Origin: Actinomycetota bacterium
GTDB taxonomy: Bacteria; Actinomycetota; Actinomycetes; Streptosporangiales; Streptosporangiaceae
Direction of reading: 5' to 3'
DNA length: 49,676 nt
Assembly: GCA_003242605.1 (NCBI GenBank)
Contig: QGUZ01000004.1
Span: forward strand, 1-49,676
Shown: positions 25,071-35,053 of the stretch, in pieces
How positions within the stretch are numbered: position 1 is the first letter of the stretch
Layout: every line of letters starts with the position of its first letter
Notes under the pieces: model-generated
What the model was told of the DNA's origin: nothing
The model's input: the letters and a program-made list of their open reading frames with translations, nothing else
Databases searched by the model: none
Translations under genes and position numbers: made by a program

Positions 25071-26657
25071 TCAGAGCCCGTCGAGGAAGGGACGGTGGCC
25101 GCGGGAGAACTCGTGGCCGTTGAACCGGTCCCAGTTGATCGACCAGGCCATCAGCCCCCGCAGCCCGGGGTAGACACCGCGCGGCCGGTAGGAGCCGCAG
25201 CCGGTGCCCTTCACCAGGCAGGTGACGGCCTGCTGCACCTCGGCGACCGGGGTGAACCCGTTGCCCGCGTACGGCGCGGCGGGCAGGCCGATCGCGACCT
25301 GGTCCTGCCGCAGCGCGGGGAACACGTCGTCCGGGTTGCCGCGGACCGGGAAGCCCGCGAGCACCATGTCGGCCATGGCGACGTGGAAGTCGACGGTGCC
25401 CATGGTGTGGTACCGGTCGTCCAGCCCCATGATCGGCCCGGAGTTGTAGTGCTGCACGTGCAGCAGGGTGAGGTCGTCCCGCAGGGCGTGGATGACCGGC
25501 AGGTACGCCCCGGACCGCGGGTCCTGGCCGCCGTCGCCCGGGCCGTAGAACCGGTAGCCGAGCTGCACGAAGAACGTCTCGGGCGCCATCGTGAGGATGA
25601 AGCGCGAGCCGTACCTCGCCTTGAGGGTGCGCAGCGCCGAGATGAGGTTGACCACGACCGGGGTGGTCGGGTTGCGGAAGTCGGTGTCCTCCGGGTCGAG
25701 GTACAGGGAGTGGCCCTCGAAGTCGATGTCGAGGCCGTCGAGCCCGTACCGGTCGATGATCTCGGAGACGGACCGGACGAACGCGTCCCGGGCCGCGGTC
25801 GTGGTGAGCTGCACCTGCCCGTTCTGGCCGCCGATCGACAGCAGGACCTTCTTGCCGGCCTGCTGCTTGGCGCGGATGGCCGCGATGAACTCGGCCTCGC
25901 TCTCCACGCCGGGGCACTCGGACGCCGGGCACCGGGTGAACCGGATCTCGCCGGAGGTGGGCGAGGTGGGCTCGCCGAACGCGAGGTGGATGAAGTCCCA
26001 CTCGTCCGGCACGTCCGCCATCCGGACGTACCCGGACCCGTTGGCGAACGTGGCGTGCAGGTAGCCGACGAGCAGCCGGTCGCCCGGGGGCGGCGACGGA
26101 GTGGTCGTCGGCTCCTCGGTCGGGGTGGGGCTCGGCTCCGGCTCCTCGGTCGGGGTGGGCGACGGGGTGGGGCCGGGCTCCTCGCCGGGGCCGTCCAGCT
26201 CGACGTCGTCGACGTGGTACGTCCCCTGGCCGTACCAGCCGTTGACGTAGATCGTCACGCTGGTCTGCCCCGCGGACGTGGTGAACGAGGTGCTGATCCG
26301 GGTCCACGTGTCGCCCGGGGCGGCCCAGGTCTCGCCGTGGCCCTCGGCGCCGAGGAAGACGAAGTTCCCGCGGACCCAGGCCGACAGCGTGTACGTCGCG
26401 GACGGCCGCACGGTGATCGTCTGCGCGCAGCGGGCGAGGTCGGTGCCGGCGGGTGTGCCGGCGAGCGCCCGGGACCCGCTGTGCACCGGCGAGCCGACCG
26501 CCTCGGCCTGGCCGGTGCAGGTCCAGCCGGCGAGGCCGGACTCGAATCCGGGGTTGGCGGCGAGGTTCGCCGCCTGGGCGGGCTGGGCGGCCGGCGTCGC
26601 CGCGGCGAAGGTGACCGCCGCGGCGACCGAGGCCGCCGCCGTACGGAGGCGGATCAT
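25071..26657 (-). CDS. Secreted GH18 chitinase with N-terminal CBM and Pro/Thr linker
   Basis: A 528-aa protein from ATG 26657 behind AGGGG. Signal peptide to about residue 30 (AQAA). Residues 31-157 form a beta-sandwich carbohydrate-binding module of the CBM4/CBM16-like class: NLAANPGFESGLAGW at the start and YHVDDVELDG at the end. A Pro/Thr/Glu linker with repeated SPTPTEEP spans 158-192. The GH18 barrel runs 193-528, with the active-site motif LDGLDIDFE (306-314; Asp307, Asp310, Asp312, Glu314, the proton donor). It hydrolyses chitin outside the cell by substrate-assisted retention. It lies 10 bp after the second chitinase gene, clearly in one operon. Confidence 0.94.
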   Translation of the reverse strand: MIRLRTAAASVAAAVTFAAATPAAQPAQAANLAANPGFESGLAGWTCTGQAEAVGSPVHSGSRALAGTPAGTDLARCAQTITVRPSATYTLSAWVRGNFVFLGAEGHGETWAAPGDTWTRISTSFTTSAGQTSVTIYVNGWYGQGTYHVDDVELDGPGEEPGPTPSPTPTEEPEPSPTPTEEPTTTPSPPPGDRLLVGYLHATFANGSGYVRMADVPDEWDFIHLAFGEPTSPTSGEIRFTRCPASECPGVESEAEFIAAIRAKQQAGKKVLLSIGGQNGQVQLTTTAARDAFVRSVSEIIDRYGLDGLDIDFEGHSLYLDPEDTDFRNPTTPVVVNLISALRTLKARYGSRFILTMAPETFFVQLGYRFYGPGDGGQDPRSGAYLPVIHALRDDLTLLHVQHYNSGPIMGLDDRYHTMGTVDFHVAMADMVLAGFPVRGNPDDVFPALRQDQVAIGLPAAPYAGNGFTPVAEVQQAVTCLVKGTGCGSYRPRGVYPGLRGLMAWSINWDRFNGHEFSRGHRPFLDGL

Positions 26658-26667
26658 GTGGCGGCCC

Positions 26668-28269
26668 CTAGGGAAGCGTGGCGAGGTGCGGCTTGACGGT
26701 GCGGGAGAAGTTCCAGTCGTGGCCGGCGTCCCAGTTGATCGACCAGGTCATCGCGCCGCGGATGCCCGGGTAGGCGCGCGGCGGGGTGAACTGGCCGCAG
26801 TTCGTGCGGGTGGCCAGGCAGGTGAGCGCCTGGTTGACCACGGACGGGGCGACCACGCCGCCGCCCGCGGCACCCGGGCCGGCCGGGAGGCCGAGCGCCA
26901 CCTGGTCGGGCCGCAGGCCGTTCTCGAGCTGGATGCAGGCGAGCGCGGTGATGAAGTCGACGGTGCCCTGGGTGTACGCGAAGGACTGGTCGCAGCCGAG
27001 CATCGAGCCGGAGTTGTAGTACTGGGTGTGCACCACGGTGAGGATGTCGCGGATGTTCAGCGCGAGCTTGAAGTACTCCGCGCTCGGCGACTGCATGTCG
27101 ATGGTCTGCGGCGCCATCGTGATGATCAGCCCGTCGCCCGCCTTGCCGTGCAGGCGGCGCAGCGCCTCCTCCATGTACCGGGCGTTGAGGCCGTTCTCCA
27201 GGTCGATGTCGACGCCGTCGAACCCGTAGCTCTGCATGATCGCGTAGACCGAGTCGGCGAACCTGACGGCCGCGGCGCTGTCCGCCACCTGGATGCGGCC
27301 GGCCTCGCCGCCGACCGACAGGATCACCTTCTTGCCGCGGGACTTCAGCGCCTGCACGTCGGCGCGGAACTGGGCGTCGGTGTAGCCGCCGAGCGCCGCG
27401 GACAGCTCGGGGTCGAGCGCGAACGTCACCTCGCCGGGGTTGCTCGTCGCCTCGCCGAACGCGATCGCGATCACGTCGTACTCGTCCGGCACCTCGGACA
27501 GCCGCAGCTCGACGGCCGGGTTGACGAAGTTGTGCCAGTAGCCGGTGAGGATGTGCCGGGGCAGCGAGCCGGTCGGGCAGCCGGTGGTGGTGGCGGTGAT
27601 CGGGTCGCTCGCCGGGGACTCGCCCCGCGAGTTGTACGCGCGCACGGTGTAGGTGTGCGAGGAGCAGGCGGTCAGGCCGTCGATCCGGGCGCTCGTGCCG
27701 GTGACGGTGGCGCGCACGGCGCCGCCCTCGTAGACGCGGTAGCCGGTCACGGTCCCGCTCGCCGCCTCCCAAGACAGCGAGATCGAGGTGTCGGTGACCT
27801 CGGTGACGGCCGGCCTGCCGGGCTTGCCGGGAACGCCGTCACCGGGCGTCGGGGTGGGGCCGGGGTCGCCGCCGTCGCACGGCGCGCCGTTCACCGTGCA
27901 CCCGCTGATCACGGCCCCGGCACCGCCCGGGCTGCCGTTGAACCCGAAGCTCACGCTGCCTCCGGGCGGGATGACCTTGTTCCAGGACAGGTTGGTGAAG
28001 GTGAAGTGGCGGCCGTCGCGGGTCATCGCGGCGTCCCAGTAGGCGCCGATGTCCGACCCCTCGGGCAGGTCGAACTCGACCCGCCATCCGTCGACGGCGG
28101 TGCTCCCGCTGTTGGTGAGGACGAACTTGCCCTCCCAGCCGGTCCCCCAGTCGGAGACCTTGGTGAAGACGGCGTTGGGCGTGGCGGCACTGGCCGGTGC
28201 GGCGGAGAGGAACACGGCGACGAGCGCGGCGGCCACGAACGGCGCCCGCCGGAAGATCCTGCGGTGCAT
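26668..28269 (-). CDS. Secreted GH18 chitinase with CBM2 and fibronectin type III domains
   Basis: A 533-aa protein from ATG 28269 with AGAGGT upstream. Signal peptide 1-29 (ending SASA). CBM2 occupies about 30-132: exposed-type Trp residues at WGTGW (41-45), GWRVEF (61-66), YWDA and LSWN, and a closing GCTVNGAPC. A Pro/Gly linker leads to one FnIII domain (about 150-231). The GH18 domain runs 237-533, with motif FDGVDIDLE (350-358; Asp351, Asp354, Asp356, Glu358). Domain order CBM2-FnIII-GH18 is standard for actinomycete chitinases such as those of the ChiC/ChiD type. It is first in the operon, about 155 bp after a dyad operator. Confidence 0.95.
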   Translation of the reverse strand: MHRRIFRRAPFVAAALVAVFLSAAPASAATPNAVFTKVSDWGTGWEGKFVLTNSGSTAVDGWRVEFDLPEGSDIGAYWDAAMTRDGRHFTFTNLSWNKVIPPGGSVSFGFNGSPGGAGAVISGCTVNGAPCDGGDPGPTPTPGDGVPGKPGRPAVTEVTDTSISLSWEAASGTVTGYRVYEGGAVRATVTGTSARIDGLTACSSHTYTVRAYNSRGESPASDPITATTTGCPTGSLPRHILTGYWHNFVNPAVELRLSEVPDEYDVIAIAFGEATSNPGEVTFALDPELSAALGGYTDAQFRADVQALKSRGKKVILSVGGEAGRIQVADSAAAVRFADSVYAIMQSYGFDGVDIDLENGLNARYMEEALRRLHGKAGDGLIITMAPQTIDMQSPSAEYFKLALNIRDILTVVHTQYYNSGSMLGCDQSFAYTQGTVDFITALACIQLENGLRPDQVALGLPAGPGAAGGGVVAPSVVNQALTCLATRTNCGQFTPPRAYPGIRGAMTWSINWDAGHDWNFSRTVKPHLATLP

Positions 28270-28420
28270 GGGCGACCTCTGCGGGGGTGGGGATGGGGGG
28301 TACGGCTGCCGCGGGCCCGGCGGCGGTCCGGCAGGGCTCGCGGAGCTCGGGGGGTTACGGCGACAGAGGCGTACGAGCCGATGGCTTAACGGGCGGATAA
28401 GCGGGTGGACGGCATGATTT

Positions 28421-28441
28421 GGTTAGTAAACTTTCCTATTA
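28421..28441. promoter_or_regulatory. Dyad operator upstream of the chitinase operon (copy 1)
   Basis: GGTTAGTAAACTTTCCTATTA is an imperfect dyad centred on C28431 with AAA/TTT flanks, followed by GTTG. AT-rich dyads of this TTAGkAAAsTTTmCTAA form are, to my knowledge, typical before secreted hydrolase genes of actinomycetes and resemble ROK-family repressor sites. A second copy lies at 29387-29407. Confidence 0.55.
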
Positions 28442-28786
28442 GTTGTCCCGGATTGTAAGGCTGTGTCGAGACGGCGAGCAAGACCCTCGGCGGCCACAAC
28501 CTGAAAGAGGCTCGCCTACGACACCGCGACGGCATGCGTTATCGATGATCATTCGGAGCACGCCGCCACTCCCGCGGCATGCTGATCACCAAGGACCGGA
28601 GCCGCGGATCGCGGGCGTGCCGCTGCTCGTGCTGTCGATCCTGCTCGGCGGCTGGGCCCCGGGGGCGATTGGGCTGACGTCGAGGCGCGGGAAACCGGAA
28701 TGCCCAGCAACGGCAACCATGTGGGCTCCTGCGACTACCGGCCGGGCTCGTTCAGGTTGCGGCTCTCGATACACGTGAGGGATCCC
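28442..28786. other. Region with short gene-like relics, no intact gene
   Basis: Between the chitinase operator and the small ORF. A short frame at 28606-28700 encodes a hydrophobic segment (VPLLVLSILLGGWAPGAIG) that looks like a membrane or signal helix without a gene around it. No start with a ribosome binding site and no family match. Confidence 0.3.
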
Positions 28787-28969
28787 ATGCTCTCCCCGGC
28801 GGAGTTCGTCGAGCAGGCCACGCAGGGCAGAGGCCGGGCGATCGACGGGCTGGGGGATATCGCCGCCCTCGCCACCCTCGACGACGGCTTCGCCACCCTC
28901 ATGGTGGCCCACGACATTCTCCTACTCACACTCACCGGCACCGCCGCCTACGCCCATGGCTTTCCGTAA
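28787..28969 (+). CDS. Small hypothetical protein (60 aa)
   Basis: From ATG 28787, with GAGGG a few bases upstream, a 60-codon frame with strong G/C bias at third positions. The peptide starts MLSPAEFVEQATQGRGRAID, then GLGDIAALATLDDGFA and ends in a hydrophobic helix (LLLTLTGTAAYAHGFP). I recognise no family. The frame stays open upstream to 28700, so it could instead be the 3' end of a decayed gene. It lies between the two copies of the chitinase-type operator. Confidence 0.4.
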   Translation: MLSPAEFVEQATQGRGRAIDGLGDIAALATLDDGFATLMVAHDILLLTLTGTAAYAHGFP

Positions 28970-29386
28970 ATGGCCAAGGAAGCCCTTCCGGGTCTCGCCA
29001 CGCTCTGACTGTTCGTACGGCGAGCCGACCGCCCGGCGAAAACACTCGCAGAACGGTGTGAATTCCGTGCGGCACCGGTCCGGCCCCATCGGCGTACGGC
29101 CGCTGATTGCCGAGGTGGCCTCGCTCGGCGCCCTCGGCCGACGGCCCTGCGGTTCGGGCGGCCATCCCGGCGGCAGCGAGACGATGTCGATCGCACAGCG
29201 GGCGGGCTGTGCCACGCCAGGAAAACCGCCGGACACGATCGGTGGAGAGGAAAATCCCGTGGCGATCGGGACGACCTGGACCCGGTTCCGCCTTCCCGCA
29301 CACGCCGGTGCGGCCGACGGGGCGGGCCGTCGGCCGCGGGGTGTGGCGTGTCGATTCAGAGGTGAAGGGCTTGGTCGCGGTAGCAC
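28970..29386. other. Gene-free stretch beside the second operator
   Basis: Minus-strand frames open here but none shows a signal peptide, domain or clean coding bias. If the operator at 29387 once drove a minus-strand hydrolase gene, only unrecognisable sequence is left. Confidence 0.35.
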
Positions 29387-29407
29387 TATCAGGAAAGTTT
29401 CCTAATA
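29387..29407. promoter_or_regulatory. Dyad operator, copy 2, near-perfect palindrome
   Basis: TATCAGGAAAGTTTCCTAATA is a palindrome centred on G29397 with 9 of 10 arm positions matched, followed by GTTG like copy 1. It lies 966 bp from copy 1 in the same orientation. No intact hydrolase gene is adjacent. Confidence 0.6.
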
Positions 29408-29496
29408 GTTGCGATGCAGTGTAGGACGTCGGCGGGGAGCCGGCAAGGCCCAATTTCCCGGCTTTCCCGCGGGGTGGCGGCCTGGCGGGATCGCGG

Positions 29497-29916
29497 TCAC
29501 GTCCTGCCGCCCACGGCGTACGTGAACCACACCCGGAGGCCTCCGCCCGGCAGCCGAAGCCAGCCGACCGCGGCGGCCACCGCCGCCACCAGCGCTAGGC
29601 CGCGCCCGTGCTCGCTCATGTCGTCGCACAGGTCGCCGAGGTCGGCGAAGCGCGGCACGCCGTCGCCCCGGTCGTCCACGGCGCCGCGCACGCATCCGTC
29701 CGCCAGCCACAGCCAGAGGCAGACGGGTGCGACGCCGTACACCACCGCGTTCGTGACGAGCTCGGACACGATCAGCAGCACGTCGTACGCCGCGTCGGCG
29801 TCGAGCGCCCATTCGCTGAGGAGCTTGCCCGCGAACTCCCGCGCCTCCCCGGCCGCCCGGGCACCGCCCGGGATCGCCAGGCGATGCGCGTCGGCCGGAA
29901 TGTGATCGAACCTCAC
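29497..29916 (-). CDS. ATP-binding anti-sigma-type protein (HATPase_c_2, RsbW-like)
   Basis: About 139 aa from GTG 29916; a GTG at 29937 is also in frame and neither has a strong ribosome binding site. The GHKL fold is clear: EFAGKLLSEWALDADAAYDV, N-box LIVSELVTNAVVYG, G1 box DDRGDGVP and G2 box GRGLALVAAVA. It ends at a beta-strand. This short GHKL type corresponds to RsbW/SpoIIAB-like anti-sigma or regulator kinases. In actinomycetes such genes typically sit next to XRE/DUF5753 and DUF397 genes, and here a short XRE gene is divergent 388 bp away. No sigma factor is adjacent. The frame extends upstream but without similarity. Confidence 0.85.
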   Translation of the reverse strand: MRFDHIPADAHRLAIPGGARAAGEAREFAGKLLSEWALDADAAYDVLLIVSELVTNAVVYGVAPVCLWLWLADGCVRGAVDDRGDGVPRFADLGDLCDDMSEHGRGLALVAAVAAAVGWLRLPGGGLRVWFTYAVGGRT

Positions 29917-30303
29917 CCGATCACCGCTCTCGGCCACGGGCGCGTCCGGCCGCCTCGGCCCGCCGGGTCTTCGTACGGCGCAGACGCCCCGGGCATTGTG
30001 GAACGGTCCACGATGTGCCGGACGGCGCTCCGCCATAAGTCCCGGGACGAGCGCGGCCGAGAATGCGCTGTCGGACTTATGCGCCGAAGATGCAATACGT
30101 GGCCACATTGAGCAATGCTTGGCAACATAATCGCGAAACCTCCGATCTCCCGCCTCGAGGAGCCGTCGGGCGCGACCCGACGGCGGATCCCGCTGTTTTT
30201 CCTCACGCAGTATCCCGGCAATGCCATGATGAGGATCAAGCAAAGAACCGGAAACGTTCTCCCCTGATCGTCGACGTCGAAAACAGCCGGAGGTTCGAGC
30301 CCG
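29917..30303. other. Divergent intergenic region
   Basis: 387 bp between the anti-sigma-type gene and the XRE gene. It is richer in A/T than average, especially 30085-30140, and should hold both promoters. I see no operator I can name. Confidence 0.4.
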
Positions 30304-30627
30304 ATGGGAAAGCCGTCCAGGTCGCACCGAGTAGTCCAGATCGATGACTTTCCCGCCTGTATGATCGGGTACGCACTCCGCTGGTGGCGCGACGATCTCC
30401 GCGGCATGACGTTGCAGGCCGCGGCGCAAGCCATCCACCGCGACTTTTCCTACCTCGCCCGATGGGAACGGGCGGAACGGCCGATACCGGCGAGCGTGAT
30501 CCGGGAGCTCGACGAGCTGTATGGGGCAGATGGGCGACTCGTCAGCCTCGCCGCCATTCTCCCGGAATTACATCGATATCCGGATATTGCGGAAGTTGCC
30601 CCTTTCGCGCGGCAGCGAGGGCGCTGA
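30304..30627 (+). CDS. Short XRE-family helix-turn-helix protein
   Basis: A 107-aa protein from ATG 30304 with CCGGAGG at 30287-30293. CMIGYALRWWRDDLRGMTLQ, AAAQAIHRDFSYLARWERAER and the following PIPASVIRELDELYG correspond to the HTH_31/XRE domain that opens Scr1-type regulators. Those proteins are usually about 280 aa, with a DUF5753 domain after the HTH. Here the protein stops soon after the HTH, so the partner-binding domain is missing. It may be a natural short form or a truncation. It is divergent from the GHKL anti-sigma-type gene, the common actinomycete pairing. A DNA-binding regulator is likely. Confidence 0.75.
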   Translation: MGKPSRSHRVVQIDDFPACMIGYALRWWRDDLRGMTLQAAAQAIHRDFSYLARWERAERPIPASVIRELDELYGADGRLVSLAAILPELHRYPDIAEVAPFARQRGR

Positions 30628-31135
30628 CGGGTTACGCCGGACACCGCGGCGGCTCATCCCGGCCCCCGGCATTCGTTGGCATCCCCGCACACGCCGCCGT
30701 GCCGACGATTCAGCGGACGCATGCCTCGACATGATTCGCCACACCCCGGCGAAGCGGCGTGGACCGTCCGCGTGAGGCGGCCCTGCCACACGACCCGCCG
30801 CCCCCGCGAGGCCGTACCCGACCTCGTGAGCGCCCGCTGCGGGTGATCGGCCCGCCCAGAATCCAGGAGCCGCCCTGACGCGGCGACCGTACGGCCGGCA
30901 CCGCCGGTCGGCTCGCCGCACCGACGGCCTGTGGCCTGGCCGGCAGAGGCGCGCACCGGGACCACCGCGCGGGCTCGCCGCCGACCGCCTTGGCAACGTG
31001 CCGCACAGGCGATCAAGGATCGGGACGGGACAAGCGGAACGTTGGGCAGCAGAGCGGGCGACGCATCGCTCGGCCACGGCTCGCCCGCCGCGCGGAACGG
31101 CGAGAACGGTCGGTGGGACGTGCTAGCAAAGAGGG
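30628..31135. other. Intergenic region before the helicase
   Basis: About 500 bp without a convincing frame. If the XRE gene is truncated, its lost DUF5753 part would belong here, but I see no remnant of it. Nothing else supported. Confidence 0.35.
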
Positions 31136-33352
<2,217 letters not shown>

Positions 33353-33401
33353 CCGGCCGGGCCGGCCTCGGCCGTGGGCGACAACGGCAAGCGGCCTACC
33401 C

Positions 33402-33537
33402 AGGGGGAAACTCAACGCGATAATCGAGGACTACCTGTCCGACGAATGGCGAAGCGACTTCGAGCAGCACCTGAAAGCCGACACCAAGGAGTACCGCTCG
33501 ACTGCCTCGGCTTCCTCAGCTCGGCCCGAGTCATTCG
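33402..33537 (+). pseudogene. Short coding-like fragment of unknown gene
   Basis: Just after the helicase one frame reads LNAIIEDYLSDEWRSDFEQH followed by LKADTKEYRS. This looks like an amphipathic protein end rather than chance translation, but there is no start, no ribosome binding site and no family. It leads directly into the membrane-protein relic. Probably a remnant. Confidence 0.3.
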
Positions 33538-34347
33538 ATGCGGACGACGTTCCTCTGGTCGGCGGCGGTGGCCCTCTCGGCGTGGGAGGTGCTGGTCGAG
33601 CCGCTCTTCGCCCAGGTGGGGCTGATCACCTGCACCAGCGCCGGGCCACCGGCGATTCCACGGCCCAGCCCGCGGGCCCTCGCGGTGAACGATCTCGGCG
33701 AGTTGCTCGCCTGGCTTCAGCCCGTCCTGCTGGAGCCGGCCGCGACACGGGCGATCCGGTCGCAGCCCCGGGCCGGCGCCTTTCCGCCGGGGGCGGGTGG
33801 CTTCGGTGGGACCACGCCACCGGGTCGAGGCGCCTCTCCGGTGCCCGTGGCGCTCGGGCTGGCGGCGGCCCTGCTGTCCATCGTGCTCGACCGGATCGGT
33901 GACGTGCTGTATCCCGCGTTGCCGCCGGCGTGGCAGGAGTGTCTGGCCGAACAGGTTCCGGCGTCGTCCTTCGTGGTGCCGCGCATGATCCTGGACTGGC
34001 TGATCTCCCCCCGCCGTCATGGTGCTGCTGGCCGGGTTCGCGGCCGTGGGGTTCGGTCCGCGTTGGGCCGACGTGCGGAACACCGTGTTCGCGGTGGCGA
34101 TCGTGGTGTCGGCGGCGGTCCTCCCCGAGGCGCTGGCAGGCATGCCGTACAACGACGACGGCACGCCTCGCTACGCGGCCGCCACGTCCTGGTCGGCCTC
34201 GACCGAGGGGCCTACGAGTGGGAGGGGTCATCCTCGGCCGAGCCGCCACCGTGCGGCGTCCCCGACCGGCTTCTCCGCGTGGCCCTGGAGACCGGCGCCA
34301 CCCGGGTCGTTCCCGGTCGGCAAGCCCCGTGGGTGCACGCCCGGTGA
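33538..34347 (+). pseudogene. Frameshifted membrane-protein gene
   Basis: From ATG 33538 one frame gives plausible membrane-protein segments: FLWSAAVALSAWEVLVEPLF, VPVALGLAAALLSIVLDRIG and FVVPRMILDWLIS. At a run of six C (34007-34012) coding character moves to another frame (VMVLLAGFAAVGFG, then FAVAIVVSAAVLPEALAG, GMPYNDDGTPRY). Near 34165-34190 it returns to the first frame (VLVGLDRGAYEWEG ... GATRVVPGRQAPWVHAR). Two compensating shifts in one gene mean either decay or sequence error at the C-run. I do not recognise the family. Confidence 0.5.
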
Positions 34348-34484
34348 GCGGCGGGTCCACGCCTGGCCATACGATGCCCGGCCGCGACTGAGAGAAGATC
34401 ACGCCCGGGTGCGTGTCGCCGACCGGTGTACGGCGCGCGGCGTCCTCGGCCCCTCCGCGGCGAGGAAAGGTTCGCCGGGGACCG

Positions 34485-34616
34485 CTACCGACGCCCCCAT
34501 CGGGCCAGGGCGCGAATGACCGTGGGGATGTCCTCCCGGCGTGCGCGCATGAGGGCGACCAAGCCGAGCACCAGCCGAGGGAGAACCGTGATCAAGGCAA
34601 CAGCGACCAACGACAC
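34485..34616 (-). CDS. 43-aa single-span membrane peptide
   Basis: From GTG 34616, with GAGGTGA 7 nt upstream, a 43-residue peptide ending in TAG. A hydrophobic helix (VSLVAVALITVLPRLVLGLV) is followed by a basic, amphipathic tail (RARREDIPTVIRALARWGRR). The tail is protein-like and reminiscent of very small actinomycete membrane proteins with a REDIP-type motif, but I can name no family. A perfect palindrome CCGCGCATGCGCGG at 34662-34675 lies just upstream and could be an operator. No neighbour suggests a role. Confidence 0.5.
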   Translation of the reverse strand: MSLVAVALITVLPRLVLGLVALMRARREDIPTVIRALARWGRR

Positions 34617-35053
34617 GACAGAGTCACCTCGCAGGGGCGGTGTCTGTCGCTGGAGCCTGCACCGCGCATGCGCGGCGGCCGCGCACGCACGGAACAGGAC
34701 CCAGCGTTCAGAACGCGGATGACCGAACAGGTATCCCATCCCGTGCGGCCGGTCCATCACCCATGCGGTCACCATCCCGTGCCCCAAGCATCGACCGGGC
34801 TTGACCGCCGACCACCGCCTTCCCGCCCCCAGGCACCGCGGCCGCTGCGGACGCCGCCTGGTACGGCGGCCGCGCCGAGGCGGCGGACGTGGCCCTCGGC
34901 GCGGCCGATACACCGCGCGGAAGCCCGTGCCCGCCGCCGTCGGCCCCGGTATCTCCCGGCATCCCGGTACCTGCGGCCGCTCAGCCGGCTCGCGCCGCCC
35001 GGCCTTCCGGCCACGTACCGGCCTGGCCTGGTGAGGCGGCCCGGGCACGCCGC
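34617..35053. other. Intergenic region with one palindrome
   Basis: Apart from CCGCGCATGCGCGG (34662-34675) I see no feature. The region lies downstream of the minus-strand exporter genes. No clear terminator for them is visible. Confidence 0.35.

Noticed and set aside
24801..26696. Long plus-strand frame across the first chitinase gene
   Set aside because: Composition is Arg/Gly/Val repeats without domains; the minus-strand GH18 protein has all family motifs.
28922..29386. Minus-strand frame directly after the second chitinase-type operator
   Set aside because: No signal peptide, no hydrolase motif and irregular codon bias, so it is not called as a gene.
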